From NCBI GenBank assembly GCA_030433805.1, contig JARUXA010000015.1, positions 1-64,000 on the forward strand: DNA of 64,000 nucleotides, written 5' to 3'. Numbering within the stretch: position 1 is the first letter of the stretch; each line of letters opens with the position of its first letter. The translations under genes and the position numbers were made by a program. Shown one piece after another: positions 17,721-27,229 of the stretch. The notes under the pieces were generated by a model, which was not told the DNA's origin, ran no database searches, and was given only the letters and a program-made list of their open reading frames with translations. The DNA comes from Sphingomonas sp. PsM26 (lineage in GTDB: Bacteria > Pseudomonadota > Alphaproteobacteria > Sphingomonadales > Sphingomonadaceae).

Positions 17721-19219
17721 GCAGTCATCTCCGCTTTCAAGGTGGCGCGATCGAGCTTGCCGTTGGCGTTGCGCGGCAATTCGACGCGCCAGACATAGCG
17801 CTGCGGTTGCTGGAAGCTCGGCAGTTCCCGCCGTAATCGCGCTCGCAGGTCGTCCTCACGGGCTCCGTCACCGCGGGCGACGACGACGATCGCCTGGCCC
17901 AAGCGCGGATCGGGCACGCCGATCGCGACCGCTTCCACGGTCTCGCCGCCCGCGACGACCGCATCCTCGATCTCGGTCGGGCTGATGCGGTTTCCCGCGC
18001 TCTTGATCATCTCGTCGTCCCGCCCGACAAACCGCAGCAGTCCGGCCGCATCGGCAACCACGGTGTCGCCCGACCACACCGCCATCCCCGTGCTTGCCGC
18101 CCATCCCGGTGCCGGGCGAAAGCGTTGCGCCGTACGCTCGGGGTCGTTCCAATATCCGTGCGCCACCAACGACCCGGCGTGGACCAGTTCGCCGGGTTCG
18201 TCGATGTCAGCGGGTGACCCGTCCGGCCTGACCACCAACACTTCCGCGAACGGGATCGCGCGGCCGATCGAGTCCGGGTGTTCCGCGACGAGTTCGGGCG
18301 GGAGATAGGTCGAGCGAAACGCCTCGGTCAGCCCGTACATCGGATAGATGCGAGCCTGCGGAAACCGATCCCGAAGACCTGCAATCAGCGGGGCGGTCAA
18401 TGCCCCGCCAGAATTCGTCAAACGTTTCAAGAAGCTTGCCGTCGTATCTGGCCAGTTTGTCTCAAGCAGTTGAACCCATAAGGGCGGCACCCCTGCGAGC
18501 GTGGTCGCGCCGACCCGGTCGACCGCCTTCACCACGTCGCGCGCAGTAAGATAATCGAGCGGCGCATAACGCGCACCCGCCGCCCAGGTCGAGAACAACT
18601 GGTTTTGCCCGTAATCGAAGCTGAGCGGCAATACGCCGAGCACCCGGTCATGCGGCTTCAGGTCGAGATACGCCGCCACGCTGATCGCGCCAAGCCAGAG
18701 GTTCGCATGGCTGAGCATCACGCCCTTGGGGCGGCCGGTCGATCCCGACGTGTACAGGATCGCCGCCAGGGCATCCGTATTCGCGGCAGAGGGAGGAAGA
18801 ACGGTAGCGTCGAGCCGAACATCCGTTTCGAGATGTATCGCGCATCCCTCTGGGATATCGCCGACTGCCAGCGTATCCCGGCGCGCTGCCTGCGTCACCA
18901 GCAGTTCCGCGCCACTGTCCGAAACGATATGCGCCACCTGCGCGCGCTTGAGCATCGGGTTGATCGGTACGTGCACTAGTCCCGCCCGCGGCGCCGCAAG
19001 CGGCAGAACGCACGCGATCCGTGTCTTGGGCAGCCAGCTTGCAACCCGCGCTCCTGGCACCAGTCCCAACCCCGCCAGCCAACCGGCAACCGCGCCGGTC
19101 ATCCGTTCGAGACCGGCAAAGTCGAGCGACCCGTGCTGATCGATCAGCGCGACGTCGGACGCCGCGCCGCGCGACAGGACGGTATCAATCGGAAAGGGCG
19201 TGGGATCGGGCGGGATCAT
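17717..19219 (-). CDS. Acyl-CoA ligase (AMP-forming), exosortase A system-associated
   Basis: A 500-residue adenylate-forming enzyme. The ATP loop is YTSGSTGRPKG, the YGLTEA motif and a GRDDEMIKSAG hinge follow, and the C-terminal catalytic lysine is in NANGKLDR. It should activate a carboxylate as AMP ester and load CoA or the acyl carrier protein encoded divergently 98 bases away. I chose ATG at 19219, beginning MIPPDPTPFP; a longer in-frame version adds 24 residues running into the promoter region. First gene of the minus-strand XrtA-type operon (ligase, decarboxylase, ATPase). Confidence 0.88.
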   Translation of the reverse strand: MIPPDPTPFPIDTVLSRGAASDVALIDQHGSLDFAGLERMTGAVAGWLAGLGLVPGARVASWLPKTRIACVLPLAAPRAGLVHVPINPMLKRAQVAHIVSDSGAELLVTQAARRDTLAVGDIPEGCAIHLETDVRLDATVLPPSAANTDALAAILYTSGSTGRPKGVMLSHANLWLGAISVAAYLDLKPHDRVLGVLPLSFDYGQNQLFSTWAAGARYAPLDYLTARDVVKAVDRVGATTLAGVPPLWVQLLETNWPDTTASFLKRLTNSGGALTAPLIAGLRDRFPQARIYPMYGLTEAFRSTYLPPELVAEHPDSIGRAIPFAEVLVVRPDGSPADIDEPGELVHAGSLVAHGYWNDPERTAQRFRPAPGWAASTGMAVWSGDTVVADAAGLLRFVGRDDEMIKSAGNRISPTEIEDAVVAGGETVEAVAIGVPDPRLGQAIVVVARGDGAREDDLRARLRRELPSFQQPQRYVWRVELPRNANGKLDRATLKAEMTA

Positions 19220-19317
19220 GGTTCCTGATACCGCGCTTCGCCCGGGTGTGAAGGGGTTGCGCGTGGCCGCCCTTGGCAGCGCGCCGTGCATTCTCTATCG
19301 CACCCGTCCATCATCAG

Positions 19318-19608
19318 ATGAAACCGGGGCTTTCAGTGCTGCCTGACAATTACGCCGAGATCGACACCACCATCCGCGCATGCCTTCGCGACGTGCTCGG
19401 GCTGAGCGAGGAAAGGGTCGCCGGCTTTCACGAAGAGACACCGTTGTTCGGCGCACTTCCGGAGCTCGACTCGATGGCAGTCGCCGGGTTGCTGACCGAG
19501 ATCGAGGAACGCCTCGGCATCCTGATCGAGGATGACGAAGTCGATGGGGAGATGCTTGAAAGCTTCGGCGCGCTTGTTCGCTTCGCGGCAGCACACACGC
19601 CACGATGA
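19318..19608 (+). CDS. Acyl carrier protein, XrtA-locus type
   Basis: A small acidic protein of about 96 residues. The phosphopantetheine serine is in ELDSMAV and the helix II/III region is acidic (EIEERLGILIEDDEV). It is divergent from the acyl-CoA ligase, its likely partner. Start alternatives: ATG at 19318, or GTG at 19336 beginning VLPDNYAEID with a weak GGGG site. Dedicated acyl carrier proteins of this kind accompany the ligase and decarboxylase in exosortase-A loci; the product they build is unknown. Confidence 0.85.
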   Translation: MKPGLSVLPDNYAEIDTTIRACLRDVLGLSEERVAGFHEETPLFGALPELDSMAVAGLLTEIEERLGILIEDDEVDGEMLESFGALVRFAAAHTPR

Positions 19609-19676
19609 TGGCGGGCTGATCGAGACCTAAGTCCAGCGCGGCGGCCAGACGGCAACGCCGCGCTTGACGACGCCTG

Positions 19677-20642
19677 CTATTCCGCAGCCTCGGCCATCTC
19701 GAATTCCATCTCCGCAAGGAACCGCTCGGCATCGAGCGCGGCCATGCAGCCGGTGCCTGCTGCGGTCACGGCCTGGCGGTAAACCTTGTCCATCACGTCG
19801 CCGCACGCGAACACGCCGGGGACGCTCGTCCGCGTGGAGCCCGTCTCGGTCCAGATATAATGATCCTCATCGAGGTCGAGATGTCCGCGGAACAATTCGG
19901 TCGCCGGATGATGCCCGATCGCGACGAAGCCGCCCTCGGTATCGAGACGTGACTTCTCACCCGTCACCGTATCAATCAGATCGATCCCGACGAGACCGGC
20001 ATTGCCGCCGCCATCGACGAAGCTGTCGACTTCCTTGTTCCACAACACCGTCACGCCCTTATGCGCGAACAGGCGTTCCTGGAGGATGCGTTCCGCACGC
20101 AGTGAATCGCGACGATGGATCAGCGTCACGTCGGGCGAATGGTTGGTGAGGTACAACGCTTCCTCGACCGCGGTATTGCCGCCGCCGATGACCGCGACTT
20201 TCTTGCCGCGATAGAAGAACCCGTCGCAGGTGGCACAGGCGCTGACGCCCTTGCCCTTCAGCGCATCCTCACTGTCGAGCCCGAGCCACTTGGCCTGCGC
20301 GCCCGTCGCGATGACGAGCACGTCGCCTTCATAGACGTCCCCGCCGTCGCCGATCAGCCGGAACGGGCGCCGTGACAGGTCGACCTCGACGACCGTGTCG
20401 TACATCAACTGCGTGCCGACGTGTTCAGCCTGCTTCTGCATCTGCTCCATCAGCCACGGGCCCTGGATGACGTCTGCGAAGCCCGGATAATTCTCGACGT
20501 CGGTCGTCGTCATCAGCTGGCCGCCGGGCTGGATGCCCTGGACGAGGATCGGCTTCATGCCGGCGCGCGCGCCGTAAATGGCGGCGGACAGCCCGGCGGG
20601 CCCCGAACCGAGGATCAACATTCGCGTGGTATAGGTGGTCAT
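19677..20642 (-). CDS. trxB: Thioredoxin-disulfide reductase
   Basis: A 321-residue flavoprotein that reduces thioredoxin with NADPH. FAD site GSGPAG at the N-terminus, redox pair CATC (Cys136, Cys139), NADPH site GGGNTAVEEA and the C-terminal FAD segment GVFACGDVMD are all present in order, and length is typical of the low-molecular-weight enzyme. The ATG at 20642 gives MTTYTTRMLI, fitting the family. It ends 68 bases from the convergent acyl carrier protein gene and follows a VOC protein on the same strand. Confidence 0.97.
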   Translation of the reverse strand: MTTYTTRMLILGSGPAGLSAAIYGARAGMKPILVQGIQPGGQLMTTTDVENYPGFADVIQGPWLMEQMQKQAEHVGTQLMYDTVVEVDLSRRPFRLIGDGGDVYEGDVLVIATGAQAKWLGLDSEDALKGKGVSACATCDGFFYRGKKVAVIGGGNTAVEEALYLTNHSPDVTLIHRRDSLRAERILQERLFAHKGVTVLWNKEVDSFVDGGGNAGLVGIDLIDTVTGEKSRLDTEGGFVAIGHHPATELFRGHLDLDEDHYIWTETGSTRTSVPGVFACGDVMDKVYRQAVTAAGTGCMAALDAERFLAEMEFEMAEAAE

Positions 20643-20748
20643 GATGGCTTTCGTCCTGTCGGCCCGCCGCGTCTAGGGTCGCGACGGGCCGGCTGACAAC
20701 ATGGGGGGCGCGCCGCGTCAAGCAAGAGCTTGCCCGGCGCACCAGAGC

Positions 20749-21132
20749 TCAGGCGGGCATCCGGTACATGGCACAGAGCTTGTTGCCGGCCGGATCGCGG
20801 AGATAGGCGAGGTAAAGATTGCCGAACGAGCCTTCGCGGACACCAGGGGGGTTTTCGCAGGCCGTACCACCGCTTGCGAGCCCGGCGGCATGCCAGGCGT
20901 CCGCCGCCTCGGGGGATTCGGCTGCGAACCCGATCGTCCCGCCGTTGGCGTGGCACGCGGGCGCACCGTCGATCGGCTTGGTCACGATGAACCGCCCGCC
21001 GTTGTTCATATAGAAAAGGCGTCCCGACGGATCGAGCTTGCCCGCACTACCGCCGAGCGCGGCGAGCGTCGCATCGTAAAACGTGCGCGAGGCCTCGATG
21101 TCGTTCGATCCGACCATGATATGACTGAACAC
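20749..21132 (-). CDS. VOC-family (glyoxalase-like) protein
   Basis: A 127-residue single vicinal-oxygen-chelate module: N-terminal FSHIMVGSNDIEASRTFYD and C-terminal YLRDPAGNKLCAMY segments are family-typical. Metal ligands would be His4 and the Glu/Asp region near the end, but the usual final glutamate is not evident, so catalysis is uncertain. Start is GTG at 21132 with an AGGA just upstream. Substrate unknown. Confidence 0.85.
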   Translation of the reverse strand: MFSHIMVGSNDIEASRTFYDATLAALGGSAGKLDPSGRLFYMNNGGRFIVTKPIDGAPACHANGGTIGFAAESPEAADAWHAAGLASGGTACENPPGVREGSFGNLYLAYLRDPAGNKLCAMYRMPA

Positions 21133-21203
21133 GAATCCTGCTCCATGGAACTGTATGTTGGGACCGACAGGATTAGCACTTCGATACGGCGACGCTACCG
21201 ATT

Positions 21204-21280
21204 TGGTAGCGGAGGAGGGACTTGAACCCCCGACCCCAGGATTATGATTCCCGTGCTCTAACCAGCTGAGCTACTCCGCC
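21204..21280 (-). tRNA. tRNA-Met (CAT), elongator type
   Basis: A 77-base cloverleaf with encoded CCA. Acceptor arm GGCGGAG pairs with CTCCGCT (a G-T at 1-72), the anticodon arm CGGGA/TCCTG encloses loop ATCATAA, giving anticodon CAT. The T arm GGGGGTTCAAGTCCCTC is canonical. The closed first pair and overall sequence suit elongator rather than initiator tRNA. Confidence 0.93.
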
Positions 21281-21339
21281 AAGCCGTATCGAAGAAGCGG
21301 CGCTATAGGTGCGGGACCGGCGCGCGGTCAACCGCCTTT

Positions 21340-21861
21340 TCACGCAAATATGTGACGCGACAGCGGTTCCCACGGTCCGCCACGATACCACCAGCTTGCC
21401 AGACCCACGATCCGGGCGCTTCGCGGGCGGAAATCCGCCTCCAGCGACGCCTTGAGGGCCTTGGCGACCGCTGGATCGACCTTGTTCTGTACGGTCACGT
21501 GCGGACGCCAGCCGGAGCGGTCCTGCGGCGTCAGCACGGTTTCGAACGCATCCGCCAGTCCGGCGCGAATCTCCTCGAGCTCCGGGCAATCGATTCGGAA
21601 CGCAACGCCGCGGCCGAGCGACATGACGCCTGCGATTCGGGCCTCGGGCGCAGGCACACCGCGCGTCTCGGCGGTCAGGCGTTGCTTCAGCTCGCGCTCC
21701 AGGCTCGGCGCGAGGTGGTGAAACATCGTCAGATGCGCCGCGAGCTGGTTGCGTTCGGGCGGAAAGTGCGTCCGGCGCAGATCGTCGAAGAACGCGGTAT
21801 CCGCCGGGCCGAACAGCGCCGTCACGATGATCGGCGCGGGGGTGGAAGTGTCCAAGGTCAA
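21340..21861 (-). CDS. 2'-5' RNA ligase-like (2H phosphoesterase superfamily) protein
   Basis: A 173-residue protein with the two HxT motifs of the superfamily: AHLTMF in the first half and PHVTVQ in the second. Members act on cyclic or 2'-5' phosphate bonds in RNA or nucleotides; the physiological substrate is usually unknown. Start is TTG at 21861, overlapping the kup stop in a TTGA arrangement, so it is the second gene of a kup operon. No other start keeps the N-terminal strand. Confidence 0.85.
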   Translation of the reverse strand: MTLDTSTPAPIIVTALFGPADTAFFDDLRRTHFPPERNQLAAHLTMFHHLAPSLERELKQRLTAETRGVPAPEARIAGVMSLGRGVAFRIDCPELEEIRAGLADAFETVLTPQDRSGWRPHVTVQNKVDPAVAKALKASLEADFRPRSARIVGLASWWYRGGPWEPLSRHIFA

Positions 21862-23789
21862 ATCTCGAGCTGGCTGCCAAGTTCGACCACGCGGTTGGTC
21901 GGCAGGCGGAAGAATTCCATCGCGCTCTCGGCGTTGCGCAGCATCCAGGCGAACAGCTTCTCGCGCCAGATCATCATCCCCGGCCGCGACGACGGCAACA
22001 AGGTCTGCCGCGCCAGGAAGAAGCTGGTATCGATCATCCGGAACTCCGCCCCACAGCGATGCACGTTCGCCAGCGCGTGCGGCACGTCAGGCTCCTCGAC
22101 GAAGCCGTAGCGCAGGATCATCCGGTGGAACCCCGACCCGAGGTCGTCGAGCGAGCAACGCTGCCCTTCCGGGATATACGGCTCGTCCGCGATCTTGACC
22201 GTCAGTAGGATGATTCGCTCATGGAGCACCTTGTTGTGCTTGAGGTTGTGCAGCAGCGCGTGGGGGACGCCCTCGGGCGACGACGTCATGAACACCGCAG
22301 TCCCCGGCACGCGTGTCGCCGACGTCGCTGCGGACTGGATGAACACCTTGATCGGCATGGCCGATTCGCGCATCCGGTCGATCATCAATTGCCGCCCCTT
22401 CGACCAGGTCGTCAGCACGACGAAGATGAAGAACCCGACGAGCAGCGGGAACCACCCGCCTGAGGAAATCTTGGTCAAGTTGGCGGTGAAATAGGCACCG
22501 TCGACCAGGAAGAAGATCCCGAGCAGCGGAATGGCGAGGAACTTCGACCAGTTCCACAAGCGGAACAGCACGATCGTCAGCAGGCACGTATCGATCAGCA
22601 TCGCCCCCGTCACCGCGATCCCGTAGGCCGAGGTGAGGTTGGACGAGGTGCGGAAGAAGATCAGCAGCAGCAGCACCATCGTGCCAAGGATCCAGTTGAT
22701 CAGCGGGAGATAGATCTGCCCGACCGTCGCGGCGCTGGTGTGCTCGATCCGAAGCCGTGGAATGAACCCCAGCTGGATCGCCTGGTGCGTCACCGAGAAC
22801 GCGCCCGAGATCACCGCCTGCGACGCGATCACCGCCGCCGCGATCGACAACAGTACCAGCGGCAGGCGCAGATGCTCGGTCGCGAGCATGTAGAACGGGC
22901 TTTCGAGCGCGGGCATCCCGATCCGCGACAGCAACGCCCCCTGCCCCATGTAATTGAGCATCAGGGCGGGCAGCACGACGCACAGCCACGACACGCGGAT
23001 CGGATTGCGGCCGAAATGCCCCATATCCGAATAGAGCGCCTCGGCCCCCGTCACGGCCAGCACGACCGACCCCAGCGCGAGGAACGCCGGGAGCGGGTCC
23101 GACGCGAAGAACTCGAACGCGTAATGCGGCGACAGCGCCCACAGGATCTGCGGCGTCTCGATGATGCTCAACAGCCCCAGTGCCGCGATCACCGCGAAAT
23201 AGACCATCATCACCGGCCCGAAGAACAGGCTGACGCGCGCGGTCCCGCTGCGCTGGATCGAGAACAGCCCGATCACGATCGCCATCGCGATCGGCAGAAC
23301 GAATTGCGACAGCCCCGGTGCCGCGACCTTGAGCCCCTCGACCGCCGACAGCACCGACACCGCCGGGGTGATCATGCTGTCGCCATAGAATAGAGCTGTC
23401 GCGAATACGCCCAGCAGGACGATCCCGCGCGACCAGCGCCGCGTCGTCGTCTTTCCGTTGACCAGCGCCAGCAGGGCTAGGCTACCGCCCTCGCCCTTGT
23501 TGTCCGCGCGCATCAGGATCGCGACATATTTGAACGTCACGACGATCATCATCGACCAGAAGATCAGGCTGACGACGCCCATGATGTGCAACGCGTCGAC
23601 CGCGAGCCGGTGGTGCCCCGCGAAGGTTTCGCGGAAGGCGTAGATCGGGCTGGTCCCGATATCGCCGAACACCACGCCGACCGCACCGACCGCGAGCCGG
23701 AGAAGCCCGTTCTTGCGATGTTGCGGCTCGATCGTGGCGGAGTCGCCTACGGTCGTCAGGTCCGTTGCGGATGCGTTGACGGTGCTCAC
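21858..23789 (-). CDS. kup: Low-affinity potassium uptake protein Kup
   Basis: A 643-residue K+:H+ symporter of the inner membrane. The first about 450 residues contain roughly twelve membrane helices and the family's [17 protein letters not shown] entry motif, plus [15 protein letters not shown]. The cytoplasmic C-terminal tail begins near [20 protein letters not shown], as in Kup proteins. The start is GTG at 23789. It is followed by the overlapping 2'-5' ligase-like gene. Alphaproteobacteria often carry more than one kup. Confidence 0.95.
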   Translation of the reverse strand: MSTVNASATDLTTVGDSATIEPQHRKNGLLRLAVGAVGVVFGDIGTSPIYAFRETFAGHHRLAVDALHIMGVVSLIFWSMMIVVTFKYVAILMRADNKGEGGSLALLALVNGKTTTRRWSRGIVLLGVFATALFYGDSMITPAVSVLSAVEGLKVAAPGLSQFVLPIAMAIVIGLFSIQRSGTARVSLFFGPVMMVYFAVIAALGLLSIIETPQILWALSPHYAFEFFASDPLPAFLALGSVVLAVTGAEALYSDMGHFGRNPIRVSWLCVVLPALMLNYMGQGALLSRIGMPALESPFYMLATEHLRLPLVLLSIAAAVIASQAVISGAFSVTHQAIQLGFIPRLRIEHTSAATVGQIYLPLINWILGTMVLLLLIFFRTSSNLTSAYGIAVTGAMLIDTCLLTIVLFRLWNWSKFLAIPLLGIFFLVDGAYFTANLTKISSGGWFPLLVGFFIFVVLTTWSKGRQLMIDRMRESAMPIKVFIQSAATSATRVPGTAVFMTSSPEGVPHALLHNLKHNKVLHERIILLTVKIADEPYIPEGQRCSLDDLGSGFHRMILRYGFVEEPDVPHALANVHRCGAEFRMIDTSFFLARQTLLPSSRPGMMIWREKLFAWMLRNAESAMEFFRLPTNRVVELGSQLEI

Positions 23790-23926
23790 AATGTGCTGAA
23801 TCTCAAGCCGATTTCAAACAGATAGGTCGGGAATGACCGCATGATGCCAAGGCCTCGATGGTGCAGCGCAATAGCACGCGCCCAAAGCCCGGGCAACGCG
23901 TCCCAAACGCACGCGTGCCATCCGGG

Positions 23927-24367
23927 TCAAGCCTCGGTCGCAAGCGTGCGGATGGTGAATTGCGTGATCAGGCGGTGTACGCCCGGGAGTGCCGAGAGCA
24001 CTTCGCGATGGATGCGTTCGTAGCTGTCGTCCTCGCGGACCAGGACCTTGAGCAGGTAATCGGATTCCCCGCTCATCAGATGCGCCTCGCTGACCTGTGC
24101 CGTCCGCGCCAGCGCCAGTTCGAACGCCATCATCGTCGCCTGCCGCTGGTCGGTCAGCGTCACCGAGACGAACATGGTCGACGGATTGCCGCGCGCCGCC
24201 GCCGACAGGCGGGCACGATAGCCCAGGATCATCCCTTGCTGTTCGAGCGCCTTGACGCGCCGGTGCGCCGCCGATGGGGAAAGCCCGACCCGCGCGCCGA
24301 GGTCCTCGCTGGTCATCCCCGAGTCCGCGCCGAGCTGCGCGATGATCTTGCTGTCTATACTGTCCAT
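23927..24367 (-). CDS. Lrp/AsnC-family transcriptional regulator, likely regulator of ald
   Basis: A 146-residue DNA-binding protein. The N-terminal winged helix-turn-helix (DSKIIAQLGADSGMTSEDLG...SPSAAHRRV) precedes an RAM ligand-binding domain (MSGESDYLLKVLV). Lrp-type regulators respond to amino acids. It is divergent from ald with a 131-base shared control region, the usual arrangement in which an Lrp protein controls alanine dehydrogenase. No clear operator was identified. Confidence 0.92.
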   Translation of the reverse strand: MDSIDSKIIAQLGADSGMTSEDLGARVGLSPSAAHRRVKALEQQGMILGYRARLSAAARGNPSTMFVSVTLTDQRQATMMAFELALARTAQVSEAHLMSGESDYLLKVLVREDDSYERIHREVLSALPGVHRLITQFTIRTLATEA

Positions 24368-24498
24368 CTGCGAGCGCTTTGCGCTTATCGGCCTTACCGC
24401 ACAATATCATCCTGAAAGCGCGGACGCCGATGGGCGACTTTGCAAGCACATTCCGCCCGGACTGGTGTATTCTGCGCCAAACCAAAACGGAGAGTGAC

Positions 24499-25605
<1,107 letters not shown>

Positions 25606-25646
25606 GACACCTCGCACCGCTCCGGCGAAGCTGATACGATGCATCC

Positions 25647-26963
25647 GTGCGTATCGTTCAGTTCGTCGGAGCCCTGCTCTGCCTCTTGGGGGCACCCGCA
25701 GCGGCGCAAGTCATTCCCCCACCGTTACCGGCGCCGATCGTTCAGATCCTGCCGATCGCGCCGGTTGCCACGCCCCCTCCCATCGCTTCGACCAAGCCAG
25801 CGCCGTTGCACGAGACCGCCGCCGATGCGCTGACCGAAGATGCGCAGGAATATGCGCGCCAGTTTTCCGTGCCGATCGCGGAAGCGCGCAGTCGCCTCGT
25901 CGCGCAGGAAGCCAGCGTCACCACGACCGATGCCATCGCCGATGCCTATCGCGACAGGCTTGCCGGCATAGCGATCGAACATCGACCGACGTATCGCATA
26001 CAGGTCTACCTTACCGGTACCGAGCCGGTTGCCGACCAGCGTGTCGTGGTCGGTCGTTTCTCGGTGCCGGTCCAGTTCCGTACCGGCGCACGCGTGACTC
26101 GCGACCGGGTAATCTGGGCGATGACCAATCGGCAGGCTGCGATCCGCGCCGCCCTGCGCAGCCCCCCCGGAATGGGGCTGGATCCCCGCACCGGCGAACT
26201 GGTCATCACGATCGGAAGCCTCGACGCGCGCGACGGGATCGACGTGATCCGCCAACGGATTGAGGGGATCGCCGGGGTTCCGGTTCAGGTCCGCGCGGTC
26301 GATCATGTCGACGTCAATCTGGCGGTCGAGGGTGGTGCACGGGTCGAGGGCGTCGATCCGGGCGACGGCAAGCGATACCTTTGCACGTCGGGATTTGCCG
26401 TGACCGACGGCACGCGCGACGCGATCACGACCGCGGCGCATTGCGTCGACGAACTGAGCTACCGTGACCGGACGGGCACGCTGGTGGCATTGCCGTTCGT
26501 GGCGCAATGGGGTTGGGGTTACCGCGACGTCCAGATCAATGCCTCGCCGGAACGGCTGGAGCCAACTTTCTTCGCCGATACCGCCAAGACCCGCGTTCGC
26601 AGCGTCACCGGCACGCGCAGTCGCGCCAGCACGCGCGCGGGGGATTTCGTATGTCATCGCGGCGAACGCACAGGGTATAGCTGTGCCGTCGTTCAACTCA
26701 CTGATTTCGCGCCTGCGGGTGACTTGTGTGGGGGTGCCTGCCTGCCGACATGGGTCGCGGTTGCTGGTCCGACGTGCAAGGGTGGCGACAGTGGGTCCCC
26801 GGTGTTCACCGGAACCACCGCGCTCGGGATCGTGAAAGGCGCCAGTTACCGCCGTGACGGGAGCTGTGCCTTCTATTTCTACATGGCCGTCGATTATCTC
26901 CCGGAAGGCTGGGCCATCCTCCGTCTGCCGCAAACCCCGGGTTTGGCACGACCAAACCGCTAA
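25647..26963 (+). CDS. Secreted trypsin-like serine protease (S1 family) with N-terminal pro-region
   Basis: A 438-residue exported protein. Residues 1-20 are a signal peptide ending APAAAQ, then a proline-rich stretch (about 22-55). A pro-region of roughly 170 residues follows, reminiscent of alpha-lytic protease and streptogrisin precursors. The protease domain begins near residue 235, with catalytic His265 (TAAHC), Asp294 (YRDVQI) and Ser382 (GGDSGSP). Six or more cysteines in the protease part suggest disulfides. GTG start at 25647. It begins 41 bases after ald but shares no obvious function. Confidence 0.8.
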   Translation: MRIVQFVGALLCLLGAPAAAQVIPPPLPAPIVQILPIAPVATPPPIASTKPAPLHETAADALTEDAQEYARQFSVPIAEARSRLVAQEASVTTTDAIADAYRDRLAGIAIEHRPTYRIQVYLTGTEPVADQRVVVGRFSVPVQFRTGARVTRDRVIWAMTNRQAAIRAALRSPPGMGLDPRTGELVITIGSLDARDGIDVIRQRIEGIAGVPVQVRAVDHVDVNLAVEGGARVEGVDPGDGKRYLCTSGFAVTDGTRDAITTAAHCVDELSYRDRTGTLVALPFVAQWGWGYRDVQINASPERLEPTFFADTAKTRVRSVTGTRSRASTRAGDFVCHRGERTGYSCAVVQLTDFAPAGDLCGGACLPTWVAVAGPTCKGGDSGSPVFTGTTALGIVKGASYRRDGSCAFYFYMAVDYLPEGWAILRLPQTPGLARPNR

Positions 26964-27229
26964 CTATTGTTGTCGTGCACGGCATGCCGACCGAAGCGCC
27001 CCCGCGTGCATACGTCCGCTACCGTTGCCGACAGCCTGCTCAACTGCTGGTGATCGGCAAGGTATCCCATTGATCAACAAAGCTTGTCTTCCGACGCAGA
27101 CGCGACCATCCTCGGTGTACAGTGGTAGAGGGGCTACCATCGCACGCCGCGCGGCACCGAAGTCACGTTAATCAATCACACATAACAACGTGGCAGCGCA
27201 GGTTCGAATTGTTCGCACGGGGGGGCGAA

